A stretch of 57,493 bases of DNA from Nitrospiria bacterium (GTDB lineage: Bacteria > Nitrospirota > Nitrospiria > DASWJH01). The stretch covers positions 1 through 57,493 of the forward strand of contig DASWJH010000055.1 of assembly GCA_036397255.1 (NCBI GenBank), read 5' to 3'. Below are positions 27,358 through 37,168 of the stretch, in pieces. Numbering within the stretch: position 1 is the stretch's first letter; each line of letters opens with the position of its first letter. Below the pieces are notes generated by a model. That model saw only the letters and a program-made list of their open reading frames with translations. It was not told the DNA's origin and ran no database searches. A program made the position numbers and the translations under genes.

Positions 27358-28299
27358 ATGAATAGGAAACTCAAGCTTTTTTCCGGATCTTCCAATTTGG
27401 AGCTTGCGGAGGAGATTTGCCGTTTTTTGGGTGTTTCTTTAGGAAGGGCAACCCTTTCTACTTTTAGCGATGGTGAGATTTTAGTGCGGGTTGATGAGAA
27501 TGTGAGGGGGATGGATATCTTTATTATACAATCCACCTCTTCACCGGTAAACGATAATTTGGTGGAATTACTGTTGATGATCGATGCGATGAAACGGGCG
27601 TCCGCTCATCGAATTACCGCTGTCATTCCTTATTTCGGCTACGCCAGGCAGGATCGGAAAGACCAACCCAGAGTTCCCATTTCTGCCAAACTCATGGCCG
27701 ATTTGATTACCACATCGGGGGCCCACCGGGTTCTGACCGTGGACCTTCATGCGGGACAAATTCAAGGGTTTTTTAATATTCCAGTGGATCATTTATATGC
27801 AACGCCAGTTTTGCTCGATTATATTAAATCCAAAAACATTCAAGATTTGGTGGTGGTGTCCCCTGATGCTGGAGGGGTGGAGAGGGCTCGGGCGTTTGCG
27901 AAACGCCTCAATGCCCAATTGGCTATTATTGATAAACGAAGGGAAGGCCCCAATCAAACGAAACTCATGAATATTATTGGTGAGGTGGAAAAACGAAATA
28001 TCTTAATATTAGACGATATGATTGATACGGCAGGAACCATAGCGCAAAGTGCAAGGGCAATAGATGAAAAAGGAGCCAGCGAAATTTTAGCTGGATGTAC
28101 CCACCCGGTTTTATCCGGGTCAGCATTAGACCATTTAAATTCCTCAGCCATAACGGAAATTATCGTGACCAACACGGTTCCCTTGGGAAAAAAGAAGGAC
28201 CTCTGCTCCAAAATTAAAGTGCTTTCAGTTGCCCCTCTTTTGGGGGAGGCGATAAAGCGAATTCACGAAGAGGATTCGGTAAGTTCATTGTTTGTTTAG
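27358..28299 (+). CDS. prs: ribose-phosphate pyrophosphokinase
   Basis: 313 residues, the usual length. Begins '[22 protein letters not shown]' with the later [15 protein letters not shown] (ATP-binding flexible loop), [11 protein letters not shown] and the PRPP-binding [10 protein letters not shown] motif. It makes PRPP from ribose 5-phosphate and ATP for nucleotide, His and Trp synthesis. Followed by rplY after 23 bp. Confidence 0.96.
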   Translation: MNRKLKLFSGSSNLELAEEICRFLGVSLGRATLSTFSDGEILVRVDENVRGMDIFIIQSTSSPVNDNLVELLLMIDAMKRASAHRITAVIPYFGYARQDRKDQPRVPISAKLMADLITTSGAHRVLTVDLHAGQIQGFFNIPVDHLYATPVLLDYIKSKNIQDLVVVSPDAGGVERARAFAKRLNAQLAIIDKRREGPNQTKLMNIIGEVEKRNILILDDMIDTAGTIAQSARAIDEKGASEILAGCTHPVLSGSALDHLNSSAITEIIVTNTVPLGKKKDLCSKIKVLSVAPLLGEAIKRIHEEDSVSSLFV

Positions 28300-28322
28300 G
28301 AAAAAATGTTAGGAGTCTAAGG

Positions 28323-29051
28323 ATGAAACGTATAAATTTATCAGTTGATTTAAGGGAAAAAAGTGGCAAAGGGCCTGCCCGGAGTTTGAGAAGAGAAGGG
28401 AAAATTCCTGGAATTCTTTTTGGTTCGGGGGAATCCCTACAACTTACCCTAAATTCAGTGGAATTGGGAAAATCCCTTGGGTCTTCGGGAGGTGAAAATT
28501 CCTTGGTGAATTTAAAAATTAATGGATTAAAAAAGAAAGGAGAACGTACCGCTATTTTTAGGGATTTTCAATATCATCCCGTAACCGGAAAACTACTGCA
28601 TGTGGATTTATTTGAAGTGGCTATGGACGCCATGATCCGGGTAAAGGTTCCCCTTGAAATTACCGGAGGTGTTCCGGTTGGGGTTAAAACAGAAGGGGGT
28701 GTTCTTCATACTCATCTTCGTGAAATTGAAATTGAATGTCTTCCTTTGCAAATTCCTGAGAAGGTTCCGGTGGATGTATCAGAGTTGCGGCTGGGGGAAT
28801 CATTCAACGTGAAACACCTAAAGGTGGAGGAAGGGGTGCGCATTTTAGAAGAGGAAAGAATGAAAGTCGTTTCGGTAACCGCTCCGATGTCGGAGGCCAA
28901 ACTTGAAGAGCTCTTGGCCAGTCCGGCAGAGGCAGAGGTAAAGGAACCTGAAGTGGTGAGTAAGGAGAAGAAAGAAGGAGAAGCAGCAAAAGGCGAAGAG
29001 AAAAAAGAAGAACCTAAGAAGGAGAAGGAATCCAAGAAAGAAAAGGAATAA
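28323..29051 (+). CDS. rplY: large-subunit ribosomal protein bL25 (Ctc/TL5 type)
   Basis: 242 residues. The N-terminal 5S-rRNA-binding L25 domain (1-95) is followed by the TL5/CTC beta domain (100-185), then a tail from about residue 200 built almost wholly of Lys, Glu and Ala. The long form is typical outside enterobacteria; the tail is longer and more repetitive than usual. GGAGT precedes the ATG. It lies upstream of pth as in many genomes, although pth is degraded here. Confidence 0.93.
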   Translation: MKRINLSVDLREKSGKGPARSLRREGKIPGILFGSGESLQLTLNSVELGKSLGSSGGENSLVNLKINGLKKKGERTAIFRDFQYHPVTGKLLHVDLFEVAMDAMIRVKVPLEITGGVPVGVKTEGGVLHTHLREIEIECLPLQIPEKVPVDVSELRLGESFNVKHLKVEEGVRILEEERMKVVSVTAPMSEAKLEELLASPAEAEVKEPEVVSKEKKEGEAAKGEEKKEEPKKEKESKKEKE

Positions 29052-29071
29052 ATTAGTTCGTGGATTTCGTT

Positions 29072-29593
29072 TTGAAAGTTATTGTTGGATTGGAAAATCC
29101 CGTATCACGTTACAAAAATTCCCAGCATAGTGTAGCGTACCGAAGAGTTGAACGGGTTGCTTCCGTCCGGCGAATACCTTTTTATCAGGAAGACCCAATG
29201 GTATGAATCGGAAAGGTGAGAATGGATGGAAAGTCTTCCCTTCTGGTTAAACCCAAGACCTTTATGAACGTAGGTGGGGCCACGATTGCTGGGTGGGTGA
29301 AAAAAAAAGAAAATGACCACACGCACTTGGTTGTGGTTCATGACGATCGGGACTTGCCATTTGCTCGGATCTTCCGGAAGGCAACAGGGGCTTATGGGGG
29401 ACATGGGATCCGGTCTTTTATCACCTCTTTAGGAACCCACCATTTTAATCGTCTAAAAATAGGTATTGGACGGCCTCCCGGTTAGAGCCGACCGTCAGAA
29501 TTTGTTTTAGCCCCTTTTTCTTTTCCGGAAAATAAGATTTTTGGAAAAGGTGGTGATCAAAGTTTTCAAGCCATCCAGGCGGTGGTGTTTTAG
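29072..29593 (+). pseudogene. pth: peptidyl-tRNA hydrolase pseudogene, two in-frame stops
   Basis: A single reading frame carries recognisable Pth from start to end: VIVGLENP (for VGLGNPG), QHSVAY (for RHNVGF, catalytic His kept), KPKTFMNVGG, VVHDDRDLPF, GGHGIRSF, LKIGIGRPPG, then SEFVLAPFS. It is broken by TGA at 29204-29206 and TAG at 29483-29485, with no net frame change. The Asn after GGH (Asn114 in E. coli, catalytic) is deleted. The longest uninterrupted piece is 29216-29485. As pth is normally essential, another enzyme must exist elsewhere in the genome. The order rplY-pth is conserved, so this is the ancestral locus decaying. Confidence 0.85.
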
Positions 29594-29658
29594 GGAATTT
29601 AAAAAACCATGAATCAGTTCAATAGCGAATTGTAATCAATATGAGTGAGGAGGATGAC

Positions 29659-31698
29659 GTGAGCGTTGTACAAATGGGATTAATTTTCTCCTTAGGGTGT
29701 TCAGTGATAGCCCTTCTTTATGGAGTTTTTTCGTCAAAATGGATTTTAGGGCTCAATCCGGGGTCAGATAGGATGCAGGAAATTGCATTAGCGATTCAGG
29801 AAGGAGCGAAGGCTTATTTGAATCGACAATACACCGCTATCGGAATTGTGGGTGTTATTTTATTAGTGGTTCTTGCAATGACTTTGGGGCTCTTAACGGC
29901 CATTGGGTTTGCCATCGGGGCGGTAGCATCGGCAGCTGCGGGGTATATCGGTATGTGGGTCTCTGTCAGGGCCAACGTACGGACGACCGAAGCGGCCAAA
30001 TCGGGCCTTGCACAGGGGTTGGACGTTGCCTTCCGTGGGGGAGCCATTACGGGGCTATTAGTGGTCGGATTAGGCCTCTTGGGGGTTGCAGGGTATTCAT
30101 CCATTTTGTTGGGAATGGGAATTGAATTAAACAAGACGATTAATGCGCTGGTGGGGTTAGGTTTTGGGGGTAGTTTAATCAGCATTTTTGCCCGGTTGGG
30201 GGGAGGCATTTTTACCAAAGGGGCAGATGTGGGGGCCGACTTGGTTGGAAAAGTAGAGGCTGGGATCCCTGAAGATGATCCCCGGAACCCCGCTGTGATT
30301 GCGGACAATGTGGGGGATAATGTGGGGGATTGTGCGGGAATGGCCGCGGATTTATTTGAAACCTATGCCGTAACCATAATTTCTGCAATGCTCCTGGGAG
30401 TATTGATTTATCAGGAAAGCCTCAACGCGTTTGTCTATCCAATGGTATTAGGCGGGGTTTCTATTATTGCCTCGGTCATTGGGACCTTTTTTGTTCGTTT
30501 GGGAAAAGGAAATAACATCATGGGGGCTTTATATAAAGGTTTAATTTCAAGTGCCGTGATCTCTGCAGTGGCTTTTTATCCTGTGACCACCTGGTTAATG
30601 GGGGGGGAAGCCGGGTATAGCGTGTTTGAGCTTTATATTCCCGCTTTGGTAGGATTATTGGTTACCGGGGCGATCGTGGTTATTACGGAATATTATACTG
30701 GAACACAATATTGGCCGGTTCGTCATATTGCGGAGGCTTCCCAAACAGGCCACGCCACCAACATTATTGCGGGCTTAGCTGTTTCAATGAAGGCCACGGC
30801 CCTTCCCGTCATTGTGATTGCGGCTGGAATTATCACCGCCCATTCCTTTGCGGGAATTTATGGTGTGGCCATTGCCGCCGTTTCCATGCTTTCCATGACA
30901 GGGATTGTGGTGGCAATTGATGCCTATGGCCCCATCACTGATAATGCGGGGGGCATTGCTGAAATGGCGGAGCTTCCTAAAAGCGTTCGGGCGGTTACCG
31001 ATCCCCTCGATGCGGTGGGAAATACCACTAAAGCGGTGACCAAAGGATATGCCATTGGATCCGCAGGGCTGGCTGCTATTGTGTTGTTTTCCGCTTATAC
31101 CGAAGAGCTTGAAAAGATGGGGTTGAAGGTTACCTTTCTCCTGGCTGACCCGAAAGTCCTTGTGGGCCTTTTTATTGGGGGGCTTCTTCCTTATTTTTTT
31201 GGTGCTTTGGCGATGGAGGCGGTTGGAAAAGCCGGGGGGCTAGTAGTGGAAGAGGTCCGTCGTCAATTTAGAGAAATCAAGGGGATAATGGAGGGTACGG
31301 GGAAGCCCGAATATGGCCAAGCCGTGGATATTGTTACACGGGCCGCCATTAAAGAAATGATCCTCCCAGGTCTCATTCCCGTAGTCATTCCAATTTTAGT
31401 TGGTGTTCTTTTGGGTCCCATTGCTTTGGGAGGCGTATTGGTGGGAAGCATTATTACGGGCATTTTTTTGGCCATTTCCATGACCAGCGGTGGGGGCGCG
31501 TGGGATAATGCGAAAAAATACATTGAAGATGGAAATTTCGGGGGAAAAGGAAGTGAGGCTCATAAAGCGGCGGTCACAGGTGATACGGTGGGAGATCCCT
31601 ACAAGGATACCGCGGGTCCTGCAATCAATCCGATGATTAAGATCATAAACATTGTGGCTTTACTTATTGTTCCCATCATGGCCCCCTTTTGGTCCTAA
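29659..31698 (+). CDS. hppA: membrane H+-translocating pyrophosphatase (K+-independent type)
   Basis: 680 residues from GTG 29659, which has GAGGAGG at 29647-29653. An in-frame ATG at 29641 has no ribosome site. About 16 membrane helices. The pyrophosphate-binding signature is present ([19 protein letters not shown]). [10 protein letters not shown] carries Lys where K+-dependent enzymes have Ala, which marks the K+-independent H+ pump class. It pumps protons using pyrophosphate made by biosynthesis. It lies between the pth remnant and ychF, genes that are often adjacent, so it may be an insertion into that locus. Confidence 0.95.
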   Translation: MSVVQMGLIFSLGCSVIALLYGVFSSKWILGLNPGSDRMQEIALAIQEGAKAYLNRQYTAIGIVGVILLVVLAMTLGLLTAIGFAIGAVASAAAGYIGMWVSVRANVRTTEAAKSGLAQGLDVAFRGGAITGLLVVGLGLLGVAGYSSILLGMGIELNKTINALVGLGFGGSLISIFARLGGGIFTKGADVGADLVGKVEAGIPEDDPRNPAVIADNVGDNVGDCAGMAADLFETYAVTIISAMLLGVLIYQESLNAFVYPMVLGGVSIIASVIGTFFVRLGKGNNIMGALYKGLISSAVISAVAFYPVTTWLMGGEAGYSVFELYIPALVGLLVTGAIVVITEYYTGTQYWPVRHIAEASQTGHATNIIAGLAVSMKATALPVIVIAAGIITAHSFAGIYGVAIAAVSMLSMTGIVVAIDAYGPITDNAGGIAEMAELPKSVRAVTDPLDAVGNTTKAVTKGYAIGSAGLAAIVLFSAYTEELEKMGLKVTFLLADPKVLVGLFIGGLLPYFFGALAMEAVGKAGGLVVEEVRRQFREIKGIMEGTGKPEYGQAVDIVTRAAIKEMILPGLIPVVIPILVGVLLGPIALGGVLVGSIITGIFLAISMTSGGGAWDNAKKYIEDGNFGGKGSEAHKAAVTGDTVGDPYKDTAGPAINPMIKIINIVALLIVPIMAPFWS

Positions 31699-31732
31699 CT
31701 TCTAAACAGGATAAAACAGCTTAGGCGCTATC

Positions 31733-32827
31733 ATGGGATTTAATTGCGGAATTATTGGCCTTCCCAATGTTGGAAAGTCAACCATTTTTAAAGCACTGAC
31801 CTCGGCCAAAGCAGAAGTGGCGAACTATCCCTTTTGTACCATCGATCCAAATGTGGGGGTCGTCCCTGTCCCTGATCCCAGGCTGGGGGTACTTGAGAAG
31901 ATTTACCGTCCCAAAAAAGTTACACCCACGATTGTGGAAGTGGTTGATATTGCTGGGTTGGTCAAGGGGGCCAGCACAGGAGAAGGTTTGGGAAATAAAT
32001 TTTTGGGACATGTCCGGGGAGTGGATGCTCTCCTCCATGTGGTTCGATGTTTTGAAGATCCTGAGGTTATCCATACTGCGGGGAAAGTGGATCCTAAACA
32101 GGATATTGAAATCATCGAAACTGAGTTGATTTTATCGGATTTGGAAATTCTTGACCGGCGAATTCAAAAAATAGAGAAAAAAGCCAAATCAGGAGGAAAA
32201 TCTGAACGGGAGGAGTTAGCTCTCATTATGACCCTTCAGAAGATTTTAAATGAAGGGCGGTCCCTCAGAGGTTTCCAAATGGAGCCTGAGCAGAGGGATA
32301 TGATTCAAGATTACCATTTATTAACTTTAAAACCTTTACTGTATGTTGCCAATATCTCCGATTATGACTCAAAAAGTGAGAATAGGTTCCTGAAAGTGGT
32401 TGAGGAAATTGCCCAGTCAGAGCATACCCTGGTAATTGCCATAGCTGGGGGAACCGAGGCAGAGTTGAGTACCTTGTCCTTTCAGGAAAAGCAAGAATTT
32501 ATATCGGAGCTGAACCTCGAAGAACCTGGGTTAAACCGGTTGATTAATGCCGCCTATGGGCTCCTGGGCCTATTGACATTTTTTACAGGGGGTGAAGAGG
32601 AGGTTCGGGCTTGGACCGTGGTCAAAGGGTCCAAAGCCCCGCAGGGCGCAGGAAAAATACATTCAGATATGGAAAGAGGATTTATCCGGGCAGAAGTTAT
32701 GAGCTATTCTGATTTATGTGAAGCAGGTTCCGTTCAAAAGATCAAAGAAAGAGGCCTTTTGAGAGTGGAAGGAAAGGATTATGTGATTCAGGATGGCGAT
32801 AATGTTTTTTTTCGATTTCATGTTTAA
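31733..32827 (+). CDS. ychF: redox-regulated ATPase YchF (Obg-like)
   Basis: 364 residues, normal length. P-loop GLPNVGKSTIFKAL (residues about 8-21), switch segment NYPFCTIDPNVG, DIAGLVKGAS, a coiled-coil middle domain, and the C-terminal TGS domain ending 'VEGKDYVIQDGDNVFFRFHV'. It binds ATP in preference to GTP and associates with ribosomes. It lies before rpsF as in many genomes. Confidence 0.95.
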   Translation: MGFNCGIIGLPNVGKSTIFKALTSAKAEVANYPFCTIDPNVGVVPVPDPRLGVLEKIYRPKKVTPTIVEVVDIAGLVKGASTGEGLGNKFLGHVRGVDALLHVVRCFEDPEVIHTAGKVDPKQDIEIIETELILSDLEILDRRIQKIEKKAKSGGKSEREELALIMTLQKILNEGRSLRGFQMEPEQRDMIQDYHLLTLKPLLYVANISDYDSKSENRFLKVVEEIAQSEHTLVIAIAGGTEAELSTLSFQEKQEFISELNLEEPGLNRLINAAYGLLGLLTFFTGGEEEVRAWTVVKGSKAPQGAGKIHSDMERGFIRAEVMSYSDLCEAGSVQKIKERGLLRVEGKDYVIQDGDNVFFRFHV

Positions 32828-32898
32828 TTTGCCTATCCTCCCTTGATTCCAAACGTGAGGATATGTTAAAAACGAGACTTAGATTGTTATGGGAAAAT

Positions 32899-32925
32899 GG
32901 GGGTACAAAACGAAAAGGTGCCCCC
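32899..32925 (+). promoter_or_regulatory. leader hairpin before rpsF
   Basis: GGGGGTAC (32899-32906) pairs with GTGCCCCC (32918-32925, one G-U pair), then TTT follows. It lies in the 159-bp gap between ychF and rpsF. It could be an attenuator, a terminator for ychF, or part of an autoregulatory ribosomal leader. The specific S6:S18 binding structure was not recognised. Confidence 0.4.
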
Positions 32926-32986
32926 TTTCGAGAAGTTTCCTCGCTCTTATCGTGCTTAAGGGCTTTACATCCAGGAGGTCAAATCC

Positions 32987-33331
32987 ATGGGAGAATATGA
33001 GTCCATTTTTGTTTGTCGGCAATCTCTTACAGAAGATGCCAATACCCAATTAATAGAAAAATTTAAGAAGATTATTGAAAAAAATGGGGGTGAAATCCTC
33101 AAAACCGAGCAGTGGGGTAAAAGGCGGTTGGCTTATGAAGTTAAAAAGGAGAAAAAAGGGATCTATAACCTAATCCAATTAAAAGGAGACGGGCCGCTGA
33201 TTTCCGATTTAGAACGCAATTATATGCTTGATGATTCGGTGATCAAATATATGACGGTTCGTTTAGAGCACCCGCCTGTTCCGGACCCCAGTGTTTCTAC
33301 CGAGGGATCAGAGGAAAACAAGGAGAAATAG
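32987..33331 (+). CDS. rpsF: small-subunit ribosomal protein bS6
   Basis: 114 residues, start with AGGAGG eight bases upstream. 'YESIFVCRQSLTEDANTQLIEKFKKII' and 'WGKRRLAYEVKKEKKGIYNLIQL' are characteristic of S6. A Glu-rich tail follows. It forms a dimer with bS18 on the 30S platform; rpsR lies two genes on. ssb begins three bases after its stop. Confidence 0.95.
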   Translation: MGEYESIFVCRQSLTEDANTQLIEKFKKIIEKNGGEILKTEQWGKRRLAYEVKKEKKGIYNLIQLKGDGPLISDLERNYMLDDSVIKYMTVRLEHPPVPDPSVSTEGSEENKEK

Positions 33332-33334
33332 CTC

Positions 33335-33733
33335 ATGGCCAGTTTTAATAAAGTTATCCTCATGGGAAACCTGACCAAAGACCCTGAAATTCGATACACC
33401 CCGGGAGGAACTGCGGTGGCCAGTTTTCGGATGGCTATTAACCACCGGTTTAAACAAGGTGAGGAATTCAGGGAGGATGTTTGTTTTGTGGATATTGTGG
33501 TGTTTGGAAAACAGGCCGAAAACTGTAGTCAATATTTAAATAAGGGCAACGGTGTGATTATTGAGGGCCGGCTTCAGGAGCGACGTTGGCAGACAGAGGA
33601 TGGGCAAAAGCGAAGTAAACACGAAGTCGTGGCCCAAAGTGTTCGTTTCCTTCCCAAGAAGCAGGAAACGCCTGGAGAAAAAGGGCCACCGTTTCCAGAA
33701 GAAGATGTGGTAGATAATGATGTTCCATTTTAA
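33335..33733 (+). CDS. ssb: single-stranded DNA-binding protein
   Basis: 132 residues. An OB-fold domain (1-105) with 'NKVILMGNLTKDPEIRYTPGG' and 'FVDIVVFGKQAENCSQYLNKG'. A short linker ends in the acidic tip DNDVPF that recruits SSB partner proteins. Binds ssDNA in replication and repair. Sits between rpsF and rpsR, the usual arrangement. Confidence 0.96.
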   Translation: MASFNKVILMGNLTKDPEIRYTPGGTAVASFRMAINHRFKQGEEFREDVCFVDIVVFGKQAENCSQYLNKGNGVIIEGRLQERRWQTEDGQKRSKHEVVAQSVRFLPKKQETPGEKGPPFPEEDVVDNDVPF

Positions 33734-33764
33734 AGGGTTTATGAACGTTTAAAGAAGGAGAATC

Positions 33765-33995
33765 ATGGAAAAAAGGAGATTTTTTCAGCGACGAAAAACC
33801 TGCCGTTTTTGTGTGGAAAAAGTCCTGTGGGTGGATTATAAAAATACTCAGTTCCTTCGGGACTTTTTAAGTGATCGGGGAAAGATTATTCCCAGCCGGA
33901 TTTCAGGGAACTGCGCAAAACACCAACGTGACTTAGGTGTAGCCATTAAACGGGCCCGGAATATCGCGTTGCTTGCTTTTGCCGAAGAGGGATAA
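33765..33995 (+). CDS. rpsR: small-subunit ribosomal protein bS18
   Basis: 76 residues, start after AAGGAGAA. Typical S18: '[23 protein letters not shown]', '[21 protein letters not shown]'. The protein has a CRFC pair plus Cys in GNCAKH, so it is a cysteine-bearing form. It completes rpsF-ssb-rpsR. The often-following rplI (L9) is not seen; DUF2232 follows. Confidence 0.95.
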   Translation: MEKRRFFQRRKTCRFCVEKVLWVDYKNTQFLRDFLSDRGKIIPSRISGNCAKHQRDLGVAIKRARNIALLAFAEEG

Positions 33996-34108
33996 ACCCA
34001 AATGCGGTCATTAGGACGTGAATTCTTTTTCTTGTGAATCATGAGATTTTTATTCCAATCTGGGTAGCCCTCCAAGGGTTTTTCCTCCCCAATAAGGACT
34101 GGTTCTGA

Positions 34109-35053
34109 ATGGGTATTTTGTTTCGGTCCCAATCCCCCTGGTGGGGGCCCCTTGCCTTTCTTCTTTCCTCTTTTTTATTCCTCTCCCTTGAAATTATTCC
34201 GCCGTTGGGTTTGATGGTCAGTGGATTTGCCATAACTCCCTTAACCCTGGTTCTTCTGGAAAGGGGACGACACTTTTTTTTTCTTGGAAACGTATTCCTG
34301 GTTTCATTTCTATTGCTAACCTGGGGATTAGAGTCGGTGTTTTTATATTTTTTTGGATTTGTTATTCCGGCATTTCTCATTGCTGAATGGCTTCAAAAAG
34401 GAAAAGGAATTAATCAAACTTTATTGGTTTCCACCTTATTTCCATTAATCCTGGGGGCAAGTTTGGTTGTGATTCAAAGCCTCGGAGAAAATGAAAATCC
34501 CCTGGTATCAGGGCAAAAACAAATTGAAGACTCTTTGGCCCGGTTAATCGAATTCTATCAAACTTCGGGAATGGACCCGGAGCAGATTGAACAGTTAAAA
34601 GCGGTAAAAGAGATTCAAGCAAAGATCCTTTTTTGGCTTATCCCCTCATTAATGTTTATCGGATTCTTGTTGGTGATCCTTTCTAATTTTCTGTTAATCC
34701 GCTATTGGTACTTTAAGAAGGGAGGAAATGTTTTTCCTTTTTCAAAACTATCAAACTGGTACCTTCCGGATCAGTTGATTTGGGGAGTCATTGGGGCCGT
34801 TTTCCTACTGATTATCCCATTTTCTCCGGGAAGGGTTGTTGGAGGGAATGCGTTGATCGTTTTGATGCTTCTTTATCTTTTTCAGGGGTTGGCCCTGATG
34901 ATTCACATTTTTCACCAAAAACGGGTTTCCTATTGGTTACAAACCTTGGCTTTTTTTCTTTTGATTTTCTGGCCGACGCTACTTTTTGTGGTCTTTTTGG
35001 GATTGGCTGACGTTTGGGCTGATTTTAGGAAGGTTCGTGAATCTCTTGTCTGA
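34109..35053 (+). CDS. DUF2232 (YybS-like) membrane protein
   Basis: 314 residues with about eight predicted membrane helices and no soluble domain of note. The pattern and the position after rpsR match the DUF2232/YybS family, whose role is unknown. The 3' end overlaps the convergent DUF4388 gene by 29 bp. Normally rplI and dnaB lie near, and neither is present here. Confidence 0.75.
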   Translation: MGILFRSQSPWWGPLAFLLSSFLFLSLEIIPPLGLMVSGFAITPLTLVLLERGRHFFFLGNVFLVSFLLLTWGLESVFLYFFGFVIPAFLIAEWLQKGKGINQTLLVSTLFPLILGASLVVIQSLGENENPLVSGQKQIEDSLARLIEFYQTSGMDPEQIEQLKAVKEIQAKILFWLIPSLMFIGFLLVILSNFLLIRYWYFKKGGNVFPFSKLSNWYLPDQLIWGVIGAVFLLIIPFSPGRVVGGNALIVLMLLYLFQGLALMIHIFHQKRVSYWLQTLAFFLLIFWPTLLFVVFLGLADVWADFRKVRESLV

Positions 35054-35525
35054 CTCGTTCGATGGCTTCGGAAATTAAATCTTCTAATTTCAGTTGAAGT
35101 GGAATGACCTGCCTTGAAAGTTCTCCATCTAAAAAAGTAAATTCTCCTTCTTCCCAAAGAAACAAGCTCGTGAAAATTTCTTTTACCTGAAACTTTAGGC
35201 CTTCAAAAATTTCTTTTGGATTTAAAAATCCCTCCTCCACCAATACACTGCCATGGCGCTTTCCTGTTTTTTTAATAATTTCCACAGAAATTCGATATTG
35301 TTCCGGAGTAATTTTTTGGGATTTTAAAAGCATTTCCCCAAGGCGGTCTTCCGGTAGGTTTGAGGAGGCAAAAACGATCATACCTTCTTTCAAGGAGATG
35401 GATTTAACTTGACCCTGGTTTTGAAGAGTCAAAGTTCCAGTGGCCTTGTTGGCCAATAAGGTTTCCAAAACTTGGATCAGGTCTTTTTCTTTGAGAAAGC
35501 CTGAAAAAATAAGAGGGTTTGTCAT
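35025..35525 (-). CDS. DUF4388-domain protein
   Basis: 166 residues. The N-terminal DUF4388 domain ('GTLTLQNQGQVKSISLKEGMIVFASSNLPEDRLGEMLL') resembles the PATAN-like domain found in signalling proteins of Myxococcus-type and other bacteria. A helical region ('EQYRISVEIIKKTGKRHGSVLVEEGFLNPKE') and a C-terminal DUF4388-like half follow. Cytoplasmic, no catalytic motif. A perfect-box promoter lies upstream (35566-35593). It may take part in pilus or motility signalling, but no direct evidence exists here. Confidence 0.75.
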   Translation of the reverse strand: MTNPLIFSGFLKEKDLIQVLETLLANKATGTLTLQNQGQVKSISLKEGMIVFASSNLPEDRLGEMLLKSQKITPEQYRISVEIIKKTGKRHGSVLVEEGFLNPKEIFEGLKFQVKEIFTSLFLWEEGEFTFLDGELSRQVIPLQLKLEDLISEAIERVRQEIHEPS

Positions 35526-35565
35526 GATTTTTGGTTTCAGAGAGGAAGATGAACCGAACTCTCAA

Positions 35566-35593
35566 ATTATAGCCCACCCCGATTGAATGTCAA
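35566..35593 (-). promoter_or_regulatory. sigma70 promoter of the DUF4388 gene
   Basis: On the minus strand TTGACA (35588-35593) and TATAAT (35566-35571) are both exact, with a 16-bp spacer. The start would be near 35559, giving a leader of about 35 bases. The remainder of 35526-35892 shows no gene. Confidence 0.65.
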
Positions 35594-35892
35594 GTTTCGC
35601 TCGGTGTATAGATTGAAAATATGGAAAGCCTGCCGAAAACCCTTCCCAATTTAAAGGCTTACGCTTGACGGTTCCAGGGCAGGATGTTACCATTTGGTAA
35701 TTCTAATGACGTACCCATTATCCTGCCTTTCATTCATGATCTTAAAATTCGGTGAATGGATTTCGAATAGAGATTTAGGTTATTTTTGATGGCCCAAAAG
35801 GGGATCGTTTTAAATTTTTCCCGTTTTTGAAGAGGGGACTGAAGGGAAAGAAAACCATTTAAAGTTTGGAGAGAAAAGGAGGAATAAGCCCC

Positions 35893-36291
35893 ATGAGGCA
35901 AGCGCAAGGAACAGCCGTAAAAAAGAAGGCGCCCCAAAAATTAGACGGGAGAATTTCTCCACGTTTACCTTTATTGGTCCTTGAGGTTCGGGGAGAACAT
36001 GGGAAAAAGGTTTTTTTAGGATATGCGGAAAATATCAGCCAAGGGGGGTTATTTGTTTCGGCAAAAACACCCCTTATCGTGGGTGAGCGGTTTCCCGTGG
36101 AATTTGTGCTTCCCGATAATAAAACAATGGTCCGCGCCACCTGCGAGGTGGTATGGAGAAGAAATTACGGGAAAAATGACCTCATATCCGGTGGTATGGG
36201 GATCAAATTTGTTGACCTTAATAATAAAGCGAAACAGGTCATCGGTGCCTGGATTCAACAGGAAGACCATCGCAAAAAAAGAAAGCCCTAG
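35893..36291 (+). CDS. PilZ-domain protein
   Basis: 132 residues from ATG 35893, which follows AGGAGG (35877-35882); the frame is open from TTG 35866. A single PilZ domain: the N-terminal region has 'DGRISPRLPLLVLEV' and then ENISQGGLFVSA, a good match to the (D/N)xSxxG c-di-GMP motif. The first RxxxR element is less clear (RISPR). Likely a cytoplasmic c-di-GMP responder. Monocistronic, with a gap to the thermonuclease gene. Confidence 0.8.
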   Translation: MRQAQGTAVKKKAPQKLDGRISPRLPLLVLEVRGEHGKKVFLGYAENISQGGLFVSAKTPLIVGERFPVEFVLPDNKTMVRATCEVVWRRNYGKNDLISGGMGIKFVDLNNKAKQVIGAWIQQEDHRKKRKP

Positions 36292-36350
36292 TCATAATGG
36301 GGTAAAAAGCGTTTAAACCATCCAAGTCCTACCCAAGAAAGAGGTTTTTG

Positions 36351-37112
36351 GTGTTTTTATCTTCCCTCACCTTCCTTTTTCCGTGTAAATGTCTTTTTTC
36401 CTTTGCCAGAAAAATCCATTGCCATGTTGGAAAAAAAACATCAACGTATTTTTCTTTTTTGTGGGGCTTTGTATTTTTCTTTATTTTCTCCTTTTGGTTT
36501 TTGGAAAAGGCAAACGGGCAAAATCCCATTTACAGTTTTCGAAACTTCAATATCCAAAATGGAATTCCATGTAAAAACCCTTTATTTGATTTTCCTGGGT
36601 TAGGATCACTTTCTTTTCATCCCTTTTATGGATTTGGTTCAGGATTGAGGAGGATTGCCAATTCCACTAATAAGGAGCCGGGGGTTGGCCATGAGGTTTT
36701 TGTATTAAAGGTGATCGATGGGGATACCGTAGAGCTGAGCAATGGGGAAAAGGTTCGGTATGTGGGGATCGATGCTCCAGAAATAAAAAAAAAGATAAAG
36801 GGAAAATGGAGAGAAGCTCCCCAACCCTTTGGTCTTCCGGCTTTTCGGTTTAATCGGCATTTGGTTGAAGGACATACTGTTTATTTGGAATTTGACCAAA
36901 AAGAGCGAGATAATTATGAGAGGCTTTTGGGTTACCTCTATGTGGATGGGGTCATGGTGAATGCCCTTTTGGTTCAGGAGGGATATGCAAGGGTTTCTCT
37001 TCACCCTCCAAACTTAAAATATGCGAGCCGTTTACTTGGTTTACAGAGAAAGGCATGGGAGGAGAGGCGAGGAATTTGGGCCGCCCACGTTCAGGTGGAT
37101 CAAGGACACTGA
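36351..37112 (+). CDS. secreted or membrane-anchored thermonuclease (SNase-like)
   Basis: About 253 residues. GTG 36351 has AAAGAGG six bases upstream; TTG 36348 is an alternative. A long basic-hydrophobic N-terminus with a membrane segment (about 32-55) is followed by an SNase domain (about 115-250). 'VIDGDTVELSNGEKVRYVGIDAPE' carries the catalytic Arg and Glu (R-x7-E), and DNYERLLGYLYVDG carries the second Arg. It would cleave DNA or RNA outside the inner membrane with Ca2+. The unusually long leader is odd, and the true start is uncertain. Confidence 0.82.
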   Translation: MFLSSLTFLFPCKCLFSFARKIHCHVGKKTSTYFSFLWGFVFFFIFSFWFLEKANGQNPIYSFRNFNIQNGIPCKNPLFDFPGLGSLSFHPFYGFGSGLRRIANSTNKEPGVGHEVFVLKVIDGDTVELSNGEKVRYVGIDAPEIKKKIKGKWREAPQPFGLPAFRFNRHLVEGHTVYLEFDQKERDNYERLLGYLYVDGVMVNALLVQEGYARVSLHPPNLKYASRLLGLQRKAWEERRGIWAAHVQVDQGH

Positions 37113-37168
37113 CCCGTAAAGAAATTTTTCCAGGAAAGGGATGCCTGATATCCTGAAAGGAGGTTAAA

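Noticed and set aside
29814-30308. 164-residue open frame antisense to hppA
   Set aside because: Low-complexity Pro/Ala/Thr-rich translation that mirrors the strong hppA coding frame; no ribosome site.
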